Part shown: positions 43,788-52,544 of the stretch, in pieces | How the letters are laid out: each line of letters opens with the position of its first letter | Numbering within the stretch: position 1 is the stretch's first letter | Source of the DNA: Arthrobacter celericrescens | GTDB taxonomy: Bacteria; Actinomycetota; Actinomycetes; Actinomycetales; Micrococcaceae | Length of the DNA stretch: 64,000 bases | Reading direction: 5' to 3' | Assembly (NCBI RefSeq): GCF_003614925.1 | Contig: NZ_QYLP01000050.1 | Coordinates: forward strand, 1-64,000 | Translations under genes and position numbers: made by a program | The notes under the pieces: generated by a model | What the model saw: the letters and a program-made list of their open reading frames with translations, nothing else | Told to the model about the DNA's origin: nothing | Databases searched by the model: none

Positions 43788-44885
43788 ATGACCAGTGATC
43801 AGATGCTGACGGCACCCCACGCCGCACGCCCCGTCCTGCGCGGAGCCGTCTCCGGACTGCCCTCCTATGTTCCCGGCCGGCGCAGCGCCGGCGTGGACAT
43901 CGCAGCCCTCGCCAGCAACGAAAGCCATTACGAACCGCTGCCCGCCGCCGCCGCTGCCGTGGCCGAAGCGGCAGGCAGGATGAACCGCTACCCGGACATG
44001 GCCGCCGTCGAACTCCGCGAACGGCTCGCCGGCCACCTCGGCGTCACCGCCGATGAGATCGGCGTGGGACCCGGTAGCGTCGGCGTCCTCCAGCAGATCA
44101 TCACCGGACTGTGCGACGCCGGGGACGAAGTGGTCTTCGCGTGGCGCTCCTTCGAGGCCTACCCGATCCTGGTGGAGCTGGCGGGGGCCAGGGCGGTCCG
44201 TGTTCCGCTGGACGACACCGAGGGCCACGACCTCGACGCCATGGCAGCGGCTGTTACCAGCCGCACCAAGGTGGTGCTGCTCTGCACGCCCAACAACCCG
44301 ACCGGTGTGCCGATCGCGCACGAGCGCATCGGGGCCTTCCTGCGCTCCGTCCGTTCCGACGTCCTCGTGGTGATCGACGAGGCCTACGTGGAATACGCCG
44401 AGGCGGGCAGCGGACCCGACTCCCTCGCCCTGTACCGCGAATACCCGAACGTCTGCATCCTGCGCACCTTCTCGAAGGCCTACGGCCTGGCCGGGCTGCG
44501 CGTGGGTTACGCCGTGGCCGCTCCGGAGATCGCCGAAGGGCTGCGCCGCACCGCCATCCCGTTCGGGGTGACCGCCCTGGCCCAGAAGGCTGCCATCGCG
44601 TCCCTCGACGCGGCGGGGGAGATGCAGGCCCGCGTGGCCGCCGTCGGGCAGGAACGCGCTCGGATGGCCGCACGGCTGGCGGCCCAAGGCTGGAAACTAC
44701 AGCCGAGCCAGGGCAACTTCCTGTGGATCCGTGCCGCGGACGGGCTCCGCGAGCGGCTCGTGGCCGCGTTCGACCAGGCGGCCATCATGGTCCGCGCCTA
44801 CCAGGGCGACGGCGTGCGGATCACCGTAGCCGACCCCGCCTCAAATGACCGCGTGCTCCGCGTTCTGGAAACTTTCACAGCCTGA
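43788..44885 (+). CDS. PLP-dependent aminotransferase, histidinol-phosphate/aromatic type, 365 aa
   Basis: Fold-type I aminotransferase: NESHYEPLP near residue 44, NRYPDMAAVELRERLAGHLGV, the CTPNNPTGVPI segment near 166-175, DEAYVEYAE, and the PLP lysine in TFSKAYGLAGLRVGYA (Lys230). HisC-like proteins outside his operons in actinobacteria are often aromatic aminotransferases (Pat). Its position next to an Lrp regulator and an APC permease supports amino-acid catabolism rather than histidine synthesis. Confidence 0.88.
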   Translation: MTSDQMLTAPHAARPVLRGAVSGLPSYVPGRRSAGVDIAALASNESHYEPLPAAAAAVAEAAGRMNRYPDMAAVELRERLAGHLGVTADEIGVGPGSVGVLQQIITGLCDAGDEVVFAWRSFEAYPILVELAGARAVRVPLDDTEGHDLDAMAAAVTSRTKVVLLCTPNNPTGVPIAHERIGAFLRSVRSDVLVVIDEAYVEYAEAGSGPDSLALYREYPNVCILRTFSKAYGLAGLRVGYAVAAPEIAEGLRRTAIPFGVTALAQKAAIASLDAAGEMQARVAAVGQERARMAARLAAQGWKLQPSQGNFLWIRAADGLRERLVAAFDQAAIMVRAYQGDGVRITVADPASNDRVLRVLETFTA

Positions 44886-44943
44886 CCCCCAACCCCGTTC
44901 CACCCCAACACCCCGTTTCCACCTACAACCCAGAGGACTCCCC

Positions 44944-46386
44944 ATGGAACAACGGACAACGACGTCTGCCCGCACCTCATCCGGTGCCGGACTTGGCGCC
45001 GCCCTCAAACCCCGCCAGCTCACGATGATGGGACTCGGCAGCGCCATCGGCGCGGGGCTCTTCATCGGCTCGGGCGCAGGCATCCAGGCCGCCGGCCCCG
45101 CCGTGCTGATCTCATACCTCGTGGCAGGAACCCTCATCATCCTGGTGATGTGGGCCCTAGGCGAGATGGCCGCCGCCAATCCGGACAGCGGCGCCTTCTC
45201 GGTCTACACCGCCCGGGCTTTCGGACCGACGGCCGGTGCCACGGTGGGCTGGCTCTGGTGGGTGCAGCTCGTGGTGGTGATCGCGGCTGAGGCGCTCGGC
45301 GCGGCCGCGCTGCTCGCGTCCATCTTCCCGGCGTTGCCGGTATGGCTGATGGCCTTCGTGTTCATCGCCGTTCTCACCGCCGTGAACCTCACCAGGGTGA
45401 AGAACTTCGGCGAATTCGAGTTCTGGTTCGCGCTCCTCAAGGTAGCCGCCATCGTCGGTTTCCTGCTGGTTGGTGCCGCCCTCCTCTTCGGGTGGATCCC
45501 CGGTGTCCCGTCCCCGGGCTTGGCCAACTTCACCGGCGCCGGCTTCGCACCGAGCGGCTTCGCCGGCATCGCCACGGCGCTCTTCGTGGTGGCGTTCGCT
45601 TTCGGCGGCACCGAGATCGTTTCCGTGGCTGCCGCCGAAACCGAGGAGCCTGCCCGCAGCGTTCGCAAGGCCGTGCGCACCGTACTGTGGCGCATCCTGG
45701 TGTTCTACATCGGCGCGATCTTCATCATCGCCGCCGTGGTTCCCGTGGGCTCGGCGGGGCTGAAGAGCCCGTTCGCCGCCGTCCTGGACGCCGCCGGCAT
45801 GCCAGGCGCCGCCACCGCCATCACCCTGGTCGCCGTCGCGGCACTGCTGTCCGCACTCAACGCCAACCTCTACGGCGCTTCCCGGATGGCGTTCTCCCTG
45901 GCCGAGCGCGGCGAAGCGCCGCGCGCCCTCGCCTTCGTCTCCAAGGGGCAGGTCCCCGTTGTCGCGGTGCTCTCCAGCGTTGCCTTCGGCGTCGTCACCG
46001 CTGTCCTCGAGGTGGCCTTCCCCGACAAGGTGCTCCCGGTCCTGCTCAACATCGTGGGCTCGACGTCCCTGCTGGTGTGGACCTCCGCCCTCCTCGCCCA
46101 GCTTGCCCTGCGCCTCCGCGCGGACCGTGACGGGACCGTCCTTCCGCTGCGCATGGCAGGCTTCCCCTGGCTGACGGGCATCGGTCTGCTCATCCTCGCG
46201 GCCATCTTCACCGTCGGCTTCATCGGCGAGGATTCCCGTCCGCAGCTGCTGAGCACTTTCGTGCTGGTGGCTGTCCTGGCGGTGGCGAACTGGCTGCACC
46301 ACCGGACTGCCAAAACCGGGTCCGGCAACGGGCCCGACGGCGTCAGCTCACCTGATCAAGCGAAGGCTCCGGTTCTGGTCGACTGA
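44944..46386 (+). CDS. Amino-acid permease, APC superfamily, 480 aa
   Basis: Twelve membrane segments; MMGLGSAIGAGLFIGSGAGIQAAGPAVLISYLVAG at residues 28-62 and FAFGGTEIVSVAAAETEEPARSVRKA near 220-245 are APC signatures. It follows the aminotransferase by 58 bases and likely imports the amino acid that the aminotransferase uses. The last residues and stop codon lie in a 16-base tandem duplication (46372-46403). Confidence 0.9.
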   Translation: MEQRTTTSARTSSGAGLGAALKPRQLTMMGLGSAIGAGLFIGSGAGIQAAGPAVLISYLVAGTLIILVMWALGEMAAANPDSGAFSVYTARAFGPTAGATVGWLWWVQLVVVIAAEALGAAALLASIFPALPVWLMAFVFIAVLTAVNLTRVKNFGEFEFWFALLKVAAIVGFLLVGAALLFGWIPGVPSPGLANFTGAGFAPSGFAGIATALFVVAFAFGGTEIVSVAAAETEEPARSVRKAVRTVLWRILVFYIGAIFIIAAVVPVGSAGLKSPFAAVLDAAGMPGAATAITLVAVAALLSALNANLYGASRMAFSLAERGEAPRALAFVSKGQVPVVAVLSSVAFGVVTAVLEVAFPDKVLPVLLNIVGSTSLLVWTSALLAQLALRLRADRDGTVLPLRMAGFPWLTGIGLLILAAIFTVGFIGEDSRPQLLSTFVLVAVLAVANWLHHRTAKTGSGNGPDGVSSPDQAKAPVLVD

Positions 46387-46403
46387 AGTTCTGGTCGACT
46401 GAA
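46372..46403. repeat. 16-bp tandem duplication across a stop codon
   Basis: GTTCTGGTCGACTGAA occurs twice in direct succession (46372-46387 and 46388-46403). The first copy contains the TGA of the permease gene. It looks like a recent slippage or synthesis-template event and leaves the protein unchanged. Confidence 0.85.
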
Positions 46404-46421
46404 GCTGCTTGCGCCCGCGCT

Positions 46422-46494
46422 CGCGGGTTCCTGTCCTGCTCGCGGTGTGCAATCCGCAAGCCGGGCAGGGACCCGCGGGTTCGTTCGTTTAATT
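46422..46494 (+). terminator. Terminator of the aminotransferase-permease unit
   Basis: CGCGGGTTCCTG (46422-46433) and the following CCTGC pair with GCAGGGACCCGCG (46465-46477) in a long stem with few mismatches, followed by TTCGTTCGTTTAATTT (46480-46495). It lies between convergent genes and is oriented for the rightward permease. Confidence 0.7.
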
Positions 46495-46517
46495 TCACGG
46501 TTCAGCCAACCCCCGCC

Positions 46518-47024
46518 TCAGTGGCCGGACATCTCCAGGCATCCGCCGTCGAGGATGGATCCGCGCGACGAGACCTCCACTTTGCCGTCGGTGCCCACAA
46601 AACCGACAAGGCAGCCGCCTGCAAAAGGGACACCGAAACGGATTCCGCTGCCGGTGTCGTCGGTTTGGGCGTCTTGCGCGTTGACGCCGATGGCGTCCAG
46701 TGCGCGTTCGACGTCCTTGCTGTCCGCCGGATCCGCAAGCGCCTCGAGGGCCTTGCGGACCACCGGGATACGGCGGGTGTGCTCGGCTTTGGTTTCGGCG
46801 CTCAACGGCCGCTGTTCGCGGTACTGTTCGTTCTCCGCCATCGCGGCTTCGGGGTCATAGCTCGCGCAATTCGACGGCTGCGGATGCTCCGGCACATAAG
46901 GGCAGGCCGCCGTCGGGCCGGGGCTGGAAGTGACTGCCTGGCCCGGGGGAGGCGCGGTCCCGCAGCCGGCCAGCAGCACCCCAGCCGCTACGACGATGAC
47001 GCTCAGAACACCCTGTTTCCCCAT
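46518..47024 (-). CDS. Lipoprotein of unknown function, 168 aa
   Basis: Signal MGKQGVLSVIVVAAGVLLAGC with a LAGC lipobox (Cys21). The mature part has a Pro/Thr/Ser-rich spacer, a helical middle (MAENEQYREQRPLSAETKAEHTRRIPVVRKALEALA) and a C-terminal beta-type segment with two Cys (FAGGCLVGF, DGGCLEMSGH). No family recognised. It is convergent with the permease gene. Confidence 0.75.
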   Translation of the reverse strand: MGKQGVLSVIVVAAGVLLAGCGTAPPPGQAVTSSPGPTAACPYVPEHPQPSNCASYDPEAAMAENEQYREQRPLSAETKAEHTRRIPVVRKALEALADPADSKDVERALDAIGVNAQDAQTDDTGSGIRFGVPFAGGCLVGFVGTDGKVEVSSRGSILDGGCLEMSGH

Positions 47025-47068
47025 GCCCGAAGCCTACGGGACCCCGGTGCCCAGTGGCTCTGTGGCCT

Positions 47069-48052
47069 TCAGTCCTGCAGCGGCTTCCGCGCCAGCCAGG
47101 CCGCCACGATGGCGCCGGAGACGTTGTGCCACACGGAGAACACGGCCGACGGCAGGGCGGCGAGCGGGCTGAAGTGCGCGCTCGCCAGGGTGGCTGCCAG
47201 GCCCGAGTTCTGCATGCCCACCTCGAAGGCCAGCGCGCGGCGGGCCTTGCCGTCCAAGCGTCCCACCTTGCCGGCCAGGTAGCCCAGACCCAGGCCGAAG
47301 CCGTTGTGCAGCACCACGGCCAGGAACACGATGCCGCCGGCGGCAGCGATCTTGCCGGCACTTCCCGCCACCACCACGGCGACGATCACGGAGATCACGA
47401 CGGCGGATGCCCACGGAAGTGCCGGCAGCACCTTCGCGACGAGCTTCTTGAGGAACAGCCGCGCCAGCAGGCCGGCCACCACCGGCAACAGCACGGTCTT
47501 GACGATGTCCAGCACCATGGCGCCGGCGTCGATGTGCAGGAAGGAACCGGCCAGCAGCAGGGTCAGTGCCGGCGTCACGAGCGGGGCGATCAGCGTGGAA
47601 ACGGAAGCCACCGCAACGGACAGGGCAACGTCGCCCTTGGCGAGGAAGGCCATCACGTTCGAGGCGGTGCCCGAGGGCGCGCAACCCACCAGGATCAGGC
47701 CGACCGCGAGCTCGGGCGGCAGCTGCAATGCGACGGCGATCAGCCACCCCGCACCGGGCATGATCACGTAGTGCGCCACGATGCCCAGCGCCACGGCCCA
47801 GGGCCGGCGTGCCACGGAGGCGAAGTCCGGCGGCGTCAGGGTCAGGCCCATGCAGAACATGATGACGCCTAGCAGGTACGGCACGGACGGGGCGAGGGAC
47901 TTGAAGGCGCCGGGGGCCAGGAAACCGGCGAGGCCCGCAGCCACCACCAGCAGCGGGAAGACGGTGACCGCCACCCGAGCGATCTTCGCCTCCGCGGCGA
48001 GGGCCGGGTTCCGGACGGCTGAATCGGACGTGGTGTTTGTTGCCTCAAGCAT
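47069..48052 (-). CDS. Bile acid:sodium symporter (BASS) family transporter, 327 aa
   Basis: Ten membrane helices with LLGVIMFCMGLTLTPPDFASVARRPWAVALG near residues 60-90, LILVGCAPSGTASNVMAFLAKGDVALSVAVASVSTLIAPLVTP (helix 4 crossover and Na+ site) and FEVGMQNSGLAATLA (helix 9 site). Bacterial members import organic anions such as pantoate or keto acids with sodium. Acr3 arsenite pumps are distant relatives in the same superfamily, but the motif set here is BASS rather than Acr3, which lacks the GCAPSGTASN form. Confidence 0.9.
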   Translation of the reverse strand: MLEATNTTSDSAVRNPALAAEAKIARVAVTVFPLLVVAAGLAGFLAPGAFKSLAPSVPYLLGVIMFCMGLTLTPPDFASVARRPWAVALGIVAHYVIMPGAGWLIAVALQLPPELAVGLILVGCAPSGTASNVMAFLAKGDVALSVAVASVSTLIAPLVTPALTLLLAGSFLHIDAGAMVLDIVKTVLLPVVAGLLARLFLKKLVAKVLPALPWASAVVISVIVAVVVAGSAGKIAAAGGIVFLAVVLHNGFGLGLGYLAGKVGRLDGKARRALAFEVGMQNSGLAATLASAHFSPLAALPSAVFSVWHNVSGAIVAAWLARKPLQD

Positions 48053-48096
48053 CTATCCATGGTGGCAGCCGCGGTGAGGCGTCCGCGAATCCGTGA

Positions 48097-48141
48097 CCCG
48101 CCGTCGGGCATGTATGTCAGGCATGTCCGCCCGACGGCGGG
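48097..48141 (-). terminator. Long hairpin after the aldo/keto reductase gene
   Basis: CCCGCCGTCGGGC (48097-48109) and GCCCGACGGCGGG (48129-48141) form a perfect 13-bp stem with a 19-base loop that itself contains GCATGT twice. It lies 20 bases beyond the leftward stop at 48162. No strong T tract follows, so termination is likely but not certain. Confidence 0.6.
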
Positions 48142-48161
48142 CCGGACTCAAGACAACGGAC

Positions 48162-49160
48162 TCAGGGGCGCTTGAGGAAGGACTCCACCTTGCCGGGATC
48201 GCGTTCGACGACGTCGCCGAGGACGCCGTCGACCTTATCCAGCAGCGCCGGGTCCAGGACGACGCCGGACGCCGTGGCGTTGTCCTTGAGCTGTTCCGGC
48301 CGGGAGGCGCCGACGATCGCCGCGGAGACGTTCCTGTTCTGCAGGACCCACGCGACGGCGAACGCTGCCATCGACAGGCCGGCTTCATCCGCGAGCGGCT
48401 TGAGCTCCTGGACGCGTTCGAGCACCGCCGGCTGCATGTAGCGGTGATCGGTCTTCGCGCCGCCGCCGTCCGTCGAGAAGCGGGACGCGGCCGGTGCGCC
48501 CGCGCCCGGCACGTACTTGCCGGTCAGCACGCCTTGCGCAATAGGCGACCACACGATCTGGCCGAGGCCCAGTTCCTCGCTGAGCGGCACCACCTCGGGC
48601 TCGATCACGCGCCACAGCATGTTGTATTGCGGCTGGTTGGAGATGAGCTGGATGCCGAGCTCCTTGGCGAGGGCGGCGCCGCGGCGGATCTCGTCCGGGG
48701 TCCATTCGGAGACACCGATGTAGAGCGCCTTGCCGGCCCGGACCACGTCGGCGAACGCCTGCATCGTTTCCTCAAGCGGGGTTTCGTAGTCGTAGCGGTG
48801 GGCCTGGTAGAGGTCCACGTAGTCCGTGCGGAGGCGGGCCAGGGAGCCGTTGATGGATTCCATGATGTGCTTGCGGGACAGGCCGCGGTCGTTCCTGCCC
48901 TCGCCGGTGGGGAAGTAGACCTTGGTGAAGATTTCGACGCCTTCGCGCCGCACGCCGTCGAGCGCTGCGCCGAGCGCGGATTCGGCGCGGGTGCCGGCGT
49001 AGGCGTCCGCGGTGTCGAAGGTGGTGATGCCCAGGTCCAGGGCGGTGCGGACGCAGGAGCTCGCGGCGTCCTGGCCGATCTGTTCGCCGTGGGTGGTCCA
49101 GTTGCCGTACGCGATTTCACTCACGTACAGGCCAGAGTTTCCGAGCTTGCGGTATTCCAT
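48162..49160 (-). CDS. Aldo/keto reductase, K+-channel beta-subunit-like type, 332 aa
   Basis: TIM-barrel reductase: MEYRKLGNSGLYVSEIAYGNWTTHG at the N-terminus, TFDTADAYAGTRAESALGAAL with the catalytic Asp and Tyr near residue 50, DLYQAHRYDYETPLEETMQAFADVVRAGKALYIGVSEWT with the catalytic His region, and AIVGASRPEQLKDN at the NADPH site. It is followed leftward by a long hairpin and preceded 35 bases upstream by a LacI regulator on the same strand, so the two may be co-transcribed for sugar metabolism. Confidence 0.9.
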   Translation of the reverse strand: MEYRKLGNSGLYVSEIAYGNWTTHGEQIGQDAASSCVRTALDLGITTFDTADAYAGTRAESALGAALDGVRREGVEIFTKVYFPTGEGRNDRGLSRKHIMESINGSLARLRTDYVDLYQAHRYDYETPLEETMQAFADVVRAGKALYIGVSEWTPDEIRRGAALAKELGIQLISNQPQYNMLWRVIEPEVVPLSEELGLGQIVWSPIAQGVLTGKYVPGAGAPAASRFSTDGGGAKTDHRYMQPAVLERVQELKPLADEAGLSMAAFAVAWVLQNRNVSAAIVGASRPEQLKDNATASGVVLDPALLDKVDGVLGDVVERDPGKVESFLKRP

Positions 49161-49195
49161 GGGGGTTCCTATTCGCTGGATGCTTCGGGAAGGGG

Positions 49196-50221
49196 TTAGG
49201 AGCCCGCCGCGCGGAGGCGGCGGGGCGGGGCCGTGGAACCCCGCACAACGAGGTTCGGCTGGAGGCGCTCGACGGCGGCCGGCGCACCGTCGAGGGTGGC
49301 TATGAGGGCTTCCGCGGCGAGGCGGCCCTGCTCGGCGACGCCGTGGTCCATCGTGGTGAGGCCGACCGATCCGGCGAGTTCGTGGTTGTCGTAGCCGACC
49401 ACCGAGAAATCCCCGGGCACCTGCAGCCCGGCGCCGCGGAGGGTGGCCAGGGCGCCGAAGGCGAGCTCGTCCGAGGCGGCGACCACCGCCGTCGGGGGTT
49501 CCGCCATGGTGAGCGCCGTCGCCATGGCCGCGGATCCCGCGTCCACGGTGTTTCCGACGCCGAACTCCAGGCCCGGATCGGGGCTGATCCCGGCGTCGGC
49601 GAGGGCGTCGCGGTAACCGAGCAGGCGTTCGGCGGGAGGCACGCCGCCGAGGGTGGAACCGGGTGCCTCCTGGATGCCGAGGAAGGCGATGCGCTCGTGC
49701 CCGAGGTTGATCAGGTGCCGGGTGGCCGCGCGCCCGCCGTTCCGGTCCTCGACGCACACCGAGGATGCGCCCGCCCGTTCCGAGCCGACCAGGGCCACCG
49801 CTTGGCCTTGCGCTTCGAGGGCCGCGAGTTCTTCCGGGGCGAGCTGCAGCGCGAGCACCAGGGCACCGTCGGAGCGGCCCTGCAGGCGGGGCGCGGCGAA
49901 GAACGCGTCGCGCAGTTCCGGCGTGGAAAGCTCCGTGAGCAGGACGTCGTAGCCGGCACGGCTCAGCACCCGGCCGGCCGCGGCAATCACCTCCGCGAAG
50001 AACCATTTCGAGAGAAGCGGCACGACGACGGCGACCGTGCGGGTGCGTCCCGTCGCCAGCCGGGAGGCGCTCAGCGAGGCGACGTAGCCGAGTTCTTCGG
50101 CAGCTTCTTGCACGCGCTTGCGGGTCGACTCGGCGATGCCAGGAACCCCGCGAAGGGCACGGGAAACCGTGGAAACGGAGACACCGGCGCGTTCGGCGAC
50201 GTCCTGGACTAAGGAAGGCAT
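49196..50221 (-). CDS. LacI family transcriptional regulator, 341 aa
   Basis: DNA-binding domain at residues 3-60 (LVQDVAERAGVSVSTVSRALRGVPGIAESTRKRVQEAAEELGYVASLSASRLATGRTRTVAVVVP), then the sugar-binding-like core with VVAASDELAFGALATLRGAGLQVPGDFSVVGYDNHELAG. A perfect 12-bp operator lies 33 bases upstream, so autoregulation is likely; the aldo/keto reductase downstream is the obvious partner. Confidence 0.92.
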   Translation of the reverse strand: MPSLVQDVAERAGVSVSTVSRALRGVPGIAESTRKRVQEAAEELGYVASLSASRLATGRTRTVAVVVPLLSKWFFAEVIAAAGRVLSRAGYDVLLTELSTPELRDAFFAAPRLQGRSDGALVLALQLAPEELAALEAQGQAVALVGSERAGASSVCVEDRNGGRAATRHLINLGHERIAFLGIQEAPGSTLGGVPPAERLLGYRDALADAGISPDPGLEFGVGNTVDAGSAAMATALTMAEPPTAVVAASDELAFGALATLRGAGLQVPGDFSVVGYDNHELAGSVGLTTMDHGVAEQGRLAAEALIATLDGAPAAVERLQPNLVVRGSTAPPRRLRAAGS

Positions 50222-50253
50222 GCCTCGAGGTTAGGGCAGGCGGCTTGGGAATT

Positions 50254-50265
50254 GCAAGCGCTTGC
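50254..50265. promoter_or_regulatory. LacI-type operator
   Basis: GCAAGCGCTTGC is a perfect 12-bp palindrome with the central CG characteristic of LacI/GalR operators, placed upstream of the LacI gene start at 50221. Confidence 0.75.
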
Positions 50266-50330
50266 GACCCGCTGAGACGGAAACGCTGCGGCGCGGCAAG
50301 CGGGCCAAAAATCGGCTCTTGCATCTTGCC

Positions 50331-50365
50331 TTGTGTCATGTACCATTGCACATATCATGTGACAT
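50331..50365 (+). promoter_or_regulatory. Promoter and operator of the hydroxyproline-type ABC importer
   Basis: TTGTGT (50331-50336), 16-base spacer, TATCAT (50353-50358) form a promoter. TGTCATGTACCAT (50334-50346) and TATCATGTGACAT (50353-50365) are oppositely oriented, so outer TGTCA and TGACA form a dyad. The second motif, read on the other strand as ATGTCACATGATA, matches 12 of 13 bases of the site at 53504-53516 in front of the deaminase gene, suggesting one shared regulator, most likely the GntR protein at 56626. Confidence 0.65.
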
Positions 50366-50414
50366 CGAACACAGCGAACGATGTTTTCACCTGTTCCCCA
50401 CATGGAAGAGCGTT

Positions 50415-51200
50415 ATGACCCTTTCAGAAATCGCGAACGGCAAGCTCGCGCCCCGTACCGGCATCAGGCTGGACAACATCTCCAAGCGTTACGGCGACCA
50501 TCTGGTGATCGACGATGTGTCGCTGAACGTCGAACCGGGCACGGTGACGGCGTTGATCGGCCCCTCGGGTGCCGGCAAGAGCACCTTCCTGCGGTGCATC
50601 AACCTGCTGGAGCGCCCCGACTCCGGGACCATCCAGGTGGACCACCACACCATCGAGCCGGGCAAGGTGATCAACGCCAAGGACCTCGCGGCGCTGCGCC
50701 GCACGGTGGGAATGGTGTTCCAGTCTTTCAATCTTTTCCCCCACATGTCCGCCCTGAAGAACATCAGCTTCCCGCAGCAGAAAGTCCTGGGGCGCAGCAA
50801 GGAAGAGGCCGATGAACGCGCGATGCAGCTCCTGGAGCGCGTGGGCCTGAAGGACAAGGCGCACCAGCACCCTGGCCGGTGTTCCGGTGGCCAGCAGCAG
50901 CGCATCGCCATCGCCCGGGCGCTGGCCCTGGATCCGTCGATCATGCTCTTTGACGAGCCGACCTCCGCCCTGGACCCCGAGGTGGGCCTGGAGGTCCTGG
51001 CGGTCATGCGCGAACTGGCCGACGACGGGATGACGATGATCGTGGTGACCCACGAGATGCAGTTCGCCCGGGACGTTTCGGACACGCTCGTGGTGATGGC
51101 CGACTGCAGGATCATCGAACAGGGCGATCCGCGGGCCATCATGAGCGACCCGCAGGAGGACCGCACCCGGCGCTTCCTGCGCGCCGTGCTGGAGCGCTGA
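50415..51200 (+). CDS. Amino-acid ABC transporter ATP-binding protein, 261 aa
   Basis: PAAT-type ATPase (GlnQ/HisP-like): Walker A GPSGAGKST near residues 51-59, Q-loop GMVFQSFNLFPHMSALKNI, signature CSGGQQQRIAIARALA (Cys replaces the usual Leu), Walker B IMLFDEPTSALDPE and VTHEMQFARDV. It powers the two permeases that follow. Start 50415 at MTLSEIANG; the upstream in-frame stretch covers the operator. Located at the head of the hydroxyproline locus. Confidence 0.9.
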   Translation: MTLSEIANGKLAPRTGIRLDNISKRYGDHLVIDDVSLNVEPGTVTALIGPSGAGKSTFLRCINLLERPDSGTIQVDHHTIEPGKVINAKDLAALRRTVGMVFQSFNLFPHMSALKNISFPQQKVLGRSKEEADERAMQLLERVGLKDKAHQHPGRCSGGQQQRIAIARALALDPSIMLFDEPTSALDPEVGLEVLAVMRELADDGMTMIVVTHEMQFARDVSDTLVVMADCRIIEQGDPRAIMSDPQEDRTRRFLRAVLER

Positions 51201-51201
51201 G

Positions 51202-51846
51202 ATGGACGCATTCTCCGCAGTCCTGCAGGGGCTGCCCATGACGATCGTCCTGACTTTGTCGGCCTTCGCCATCGGCATCGTCGGTGCGGTGCCGCTGGCG
51301 GTGGGCCTGTCGTCCCCGAACGTGGTGCTCCGCCTGGCCTGCAGGCTCTTCGTGGACCTGGTGCGCGGCGTGCCGATCATCGTGTGGCTGTTCCTGCTGA
51401 AGTTCGGCATCCAGGTGGGCACCTTCAAGTTCAACCCGGTAGGCGCGGCGATCGTGGGCCTGGGCGTGGTGTCCATCGCCTACCTGGCCGAGATCTACCG
51501 CGGCGGCCTGGAATCCGTGCCCCGCGGGCAGAACGAAGCCGCGGACGCGCTCGGCCTGGCCCGTGGGACCACGTTCCTGCGGGTGCTGGTGCCGCAGGCG
51601 TTCCGGATCGTGTCCCCGTCCATTGCCACGTACCTGACCGGCCTGCTGAAGGACTCGTCCATCGCTTCGACGATCATCGTGGCCGAAATGGTGTTCCAGT
51701 CCCAGGCCTTCGCCCGGCAGCACCCCACCATGGAAGGCATCCTGCCCTACGTGCTGGTCGGCATCCTGTACATCGTGTTGAGCCTGCCGGTGGCCTACCT
51801 GTCCCGCAGCCTTGATGCCCGCATGAGGAAGGCGGTCTACGCATGA
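51202..51846 (+). CDS. Amino-acid ABC transporter permease, 214 aa
   Basis: HisM/GlnP-like permease with about five membrane helices; DLVRGVPIIVWLFLLKFG, AYLAEIYRGGLESVPRGQNEAADALGLARGTTFLRVLVPQAFRIVSPSIATYL (EAA motif) and LLKDSSIASTIIV are family hallmarks. It starts one base after the ATPase stop and overlaps the next permease (ATGA at 51843). Confidence 0.92.
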   Translation: MDAFSAVLQGLPMTIVLTLSAFAIGIVGAVPLAVGLSSPNVVLRLACRLFVDLVRGVPIIVWLFLLKFGIQVGTFKFNPVGAAIVGLGVVSIAYLAEIYRGGLESVPRGQNEAADALGLARGTTFLRVLVPQAFRIVSPSIATYLTGLLKDSSIASTIIVAEMVFQSQAFARQHPTMEGILPYVLVGILYIVLSLPVAYLSRSLDARMRKAVYA

Positions 51847-52496
51847 ACTGGCTGATCGAATGGGCGGGCTACCTGCCCCAGCTGATGTCCGGGCTCGGCG
51901 TGAGCCTGATGATCGCCGGCGTCTCGATCGTGGCGGGCTACCCGCTGGGCCTGGTGCTCAGCGTGATGGTCCAGCACCGGAACCTGGCCGTGCGCACCCT
52001 GGGCCTGGCCGTCGTCGAAATCGGCCGCGGCGCCCCCGCCCTGGTGATCCTCTACCTGTTCTATTACGGGCTGCCGAAGTTCGGCATCGCCTTCGAAAGC
52101 ATCACCGCCGCCTGCCTGGCCTTGATCTGGAATTCCGCGGCGTATTCCTCGGAGATCATGCGGGCTGGAATGCAGTCCGTGGCCCGCGGCCAGCACGAGG
52201 CCTCGGCGGCCCTGGGCCTGTCCCGCGGGCACACCTTCTTCCGGGTGATCATGCCGCAGGGCATGCGCTCGGCCATCCCGGGCCTGATGGGGGTGGCCAT
52301 CCAGATGTTCCAGGGAACGTCCCTGGCCTACGCCATCGCCGTGCCGGAGCTGATGAAGTCCGCGTACAACATCGGTTCCCAGGACTTCAACTACCTGCAG
52401 ATCTTCGCCCTCGCGGGCATCTGCTACGCGGCCATCTCCATGCCGGCCACGTGGATCACCGTGTACTTCGAGAAACGCCTGGCCCGGCACGCCTGA
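51843..52496 (+). CDS. Amino-acid ABC transporter permease, 217 aa
   Basis: Second HisM/GlnP-like subunit: EIGRGAPALVILYLFYYGLPKFGI, AAYSSEIMRAGMQSVARGQHEASAALGLSRGHTFFRVIMPQGMRSAIPGLMGV (EAA loop) and MFQGTSLAYAIAVPEL. It forms the membrane heterodimer with the preceding gene; their start and stop codons overlap by four bases. Confidence 0.92.
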   Translation: MNWLIEWAGYLPQLMSGLGVSLMIAGVSIVAGYPLGLVLSVMVQHRNLAVRTLGLAVVEIGRGAPALVILYLFYYGLPKFGIAFESITAACLALIWNSAAYSSEIMRAGMQSVARGQHEASAALGLSRGHTFFRVIMPQGMRSAIPGLMGVAIQMFQGTSLAYAIAVPELMKSAYNIGSQDFNYLQIFALAGICYAAISMPATWITVYFEKRLARHA

Positions 52497-52544
52497 CCCC
52501 AACCACAACACGCTTCATCCCCCACCACCCACAGGAGGAAAGAA

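Noticed and set aside
47069..48052. Acr3-type arsenite pump reading of the BASS-family transporter
   Set aside because: Motifs (GCAPSGTASN, EVGMQNSGLAATLA) are of the bile acid:sodium symporter type and the gene is 14 kb from the arsenic island with no ArsR site.
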